A stretch of DNA of 6,290 nucleotides from an uncultured Eubacteriales bacterium. Its GTDB lineage: Bacteria > Bacillota > Clostridia > Peptostreptococcales > Anaerovoracaceae. A program made the position numbers and the translations under genes. Shown one piece after another: positions 5,086 through 6,290 of the stretch. A model generated the notes under the pieces. The model saw only the letters and a list, made by a program, of their open reading frames with translations, was not told the origin of the DNA and ran no database searches. Position 1 is the stretch's first letter. Each line of letters starts with the position of its first letter. Location of the stretch: the NCBI GenBank assembly GCA_902797345.1, contig CADBSL010000100.1, positions 1 through 6,290 on the forward strand. Direction: 5' to 3'.

Positions 5086-6290
5086 TGACCTTCGCCTCCT
5101 CCCCCTGAGACTTCAGGTCCAGATTGTGTCTCTTGATCTTCCGGGTCGTGGTCTTTTCAAATTCCTCTTCCCGAAGATTGAACTTCCGGATCCGTTTATA
5201 GGAGGTGGTGGACTGGTTGACTTCCTCCACGATGTTTTTGATAATCTCCCGGACCTCCTCTTCGGAGAGCCCCTTGATCTGATCCGGTTCGGTGACGATC
5301 TCTGCGGTGATGATCAGATCGCCCAGCTTCTCGTCCTCATCTCCCCAGACCACGGATTCTTTGATATAGTCGCTCTTGTTCAGCAGATATTCCAGCTCTT
5401 CCGGGAAGATATTCTTCCCGTTCTTCGTGACGATGACGTTCTTCTTCCGGCCGGTAACGTGGAGGAACCCCTCCTCATCCATGTAGCCGTAGTCCCCGGT
5501 GGCGAACCAGCCATCCGGCAGCAGGACCTTATCCGTTTCCTCCGGGTCTTCGAAATAGCCCAGCATCCGGGATTCAGTCTTCGCCAGGATCTCACCCACG
5601 CCGGCTTCATCCGGGTCGTCGATCCGGACTTCGGTCCCGTGCAGCGGTGCTCCGGCTGCGCCGGGTTTTTCCCGGTAATCCGCATTCATGGCGATGATGG
5701 GGGCCGTTTCCGTCAGCCCGTAGCCTTCAAACATATTGACGCCCAGGGTCCGGAAGTCCCGGATGATCTGGGGATCCATTGGCGCGCCGCCTACGATGAA
5801 GACCTGGATCGAGGTGCCGATGATCTCGTAAATGTCCTTGAACAGCTGCCGGGAACGATCCAGGTGGATCTTCTGGAGAAAGCTGTTGAGCTTCATGCCC
5901 TTCTTCAGCTGCTCCTCTTTCCCTCCCAGCCGGGCCGCCGTCATGATCCGCTTGTGGAAGGTCTCAAACACCAGAGGCACTCCCAGCATGACGGTGGGGT
6001 GGTCCTCCTTCAGGTTTTTCTGGATGTATTTCAGGCCGTCCGCAAAGCACACAGTGGAGCCCTGAGACAGGCAGGTGATGATGCTGCAGGTGAATTCGAA
6101 AGTATGGTGGATGGGCATCACCGACAGGATCTTGGAATTCGTGTCGATGTGCATCCGCCGAAGCATGTTCTCTACATTGGCGGTGATGTTCCGGTGAGAG
6201 AGCATGACCCCCTTGGATCTTCCGGTAGTACCGGAGGTGAAGTAGATCCCCATGAGCCCGTTGGGGTCGATCTCCGCATCCAGATACGAA
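5078..6290 (-). CDS. AMP-forming acyl-CoA ligase paralog, N-terminus beyond window edge
   Basis: The frame is open from the window edge to the TAA at 5080-5078, giving 403 complete codons. The first in-frame ATG (6253) is internal: the 12 codons before it (SYLDAEIDPNGL) align with residues 177-188 of the neighbouring ligase, so about 176 N-terminal residues lie outside. The visible part holds IYFTSGTTGRSKG (6209-6247), PIHHTFEFT, EGYGLTETAP, GWFATGDYG, GRKKNVIVTKNGKNIFPEE and the lid motif TTTRKIKRH, so the ATP and hinge residues are all present. It aligns with the neighbour without gaps and is roughly 70% identical by eye. It ends with an extra 10-residue tail (SQGEEAKVNG) that the neighbour lacks, and the codons of this tail supply the neighbour's Shine-Dalgarno. 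The family reaction is the same, but the segment after HHTF, which helps form the acyl pocket in this family, differs most between the two, suggesting different preferred acids. Its promoter is outside the window. Confidence 0.93.
   Translation of the reverse strand, partial: SYLDAEIDPNGLMGIYFTSGTTGRSKGVMLSHRNITANVENMLRRMHIDTNSKILSVMPIHHTFEFTCSIITCLSQGSTVCFADGLKYIQKNLKEDHPTVMLGVPLVFETFHKRIMTAARLGGKEEQLKKGMKLNSFLQKIHLDRSRQLFKDIYEIIGTSIQVFIVGGAPMDPQIIRDFRTLGVNMFEGYGLTETAPIIAMNADYREKPGAAGAPLHGTEVRIDDPDEAGVGEILAKTESRMLGYFEDPEETDKVLLPDGWFATGDYGYMDEEGFLHVTGRKKNVIVTKNGKNIFPEELEYLLNKSDYIKESVVWGDEDEKLGDLIITAEIVTEPDQIKGLSEEEVREIIKNIVEEVNQSTTSYKRIRKFNLREEEFEKTTTRKIKRHNLDLKSQGEEAKVNG
5095..5099 (-). promoter_or_regulatory. 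Shine-Dalgarno of the downstream ligase, embedded in the upstream ligase coding sequence
   Basis: In transcript sense AGGAGGCGAAGGTCA precedes the ATG at 5085; the GGAGG core is 9 nt upstream. It lies within the last codons of the upstream ligase, and the two reading frames overlap in ATGGCTAA (5085-5078). This layout is typical of translational coupling and shows the two ligases are made from the same mRNA. Confidence 0.85.

Overview
All five protein-coding genes lie on the minus strand, so transcription runs from high to low coordinates. In that order the window holds: the C-terminal part of one AMP-forming acyl-CoA ligase (5078-6290, open at the window edge), a second complete ligase paralog (3376-5085), a short regulatory intergenic region (3166-3375), a lipoprotein substrate-binding protein of the Liv (branched-chain amino acid) ABC family (1969-3165), a 175-nt spacer with two hairpins, the permease LivH (909-1793), and the permease LivM (1-896, C-terminus cut by the window edge). 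The ATPase genes livG and livF are not in the window. By family precedent they would be expected beyond position 1.

The host looks like an anaerobic member of Bacillota, class Clostridia. Evidence for this is the strong GGAGG Shine-Dalgarno sites, a TTG start, a lipoprotein-anchored binding protein with a Ser/Asp/Gly-rich linker, a consensus-like sigma-A promoter, and fairly GC-rich codon choice in the genes against an AT-rich intergenic region. This is inference from style; no taxonomic marker gene is present.

The two ligases form one transcription unit. They overlap by 8 nt, and the Shine-Dalgarno of the downstream ligase sits inside the last codons of the upstream one. They are gapless tandem paralogs over the shared length, by eye roughly 70% identical. 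The 210-nt gap after them contains a 7-bp tandem repeat touching the ligase stop codon, a small GC-rich hairpin, a 42-bp near-perfect palindrome that resembles an intrinsic terminator, and a good promoter for the transporter genes. The -35 box lies inside the palindrome, so end of one operon and start of the next are physically merged. A second inverted repeat lies at the predicted 5' end of the transporter mRNA.

Functionally, the transporter part would bring in leucine/isoleucine/valine or a related carboxylate. The ligases would activate a fatty, branched-chain or aromatic acid to its CoA thioester through an acyl-adenylate. Co-location suggests, but does not prove, that they act on related compounds. 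I see no mobile element, RNA gene, CRISPR array or clearly novel multi-gene system. The points worth a second look are the terminator-promoter palindrome and its repeated CGTGGTAAA motif, the heptamer repeat, two in-frame TAG codons at the end of the binding-protein gene, and a nearly identical tract shared by the two ligases.
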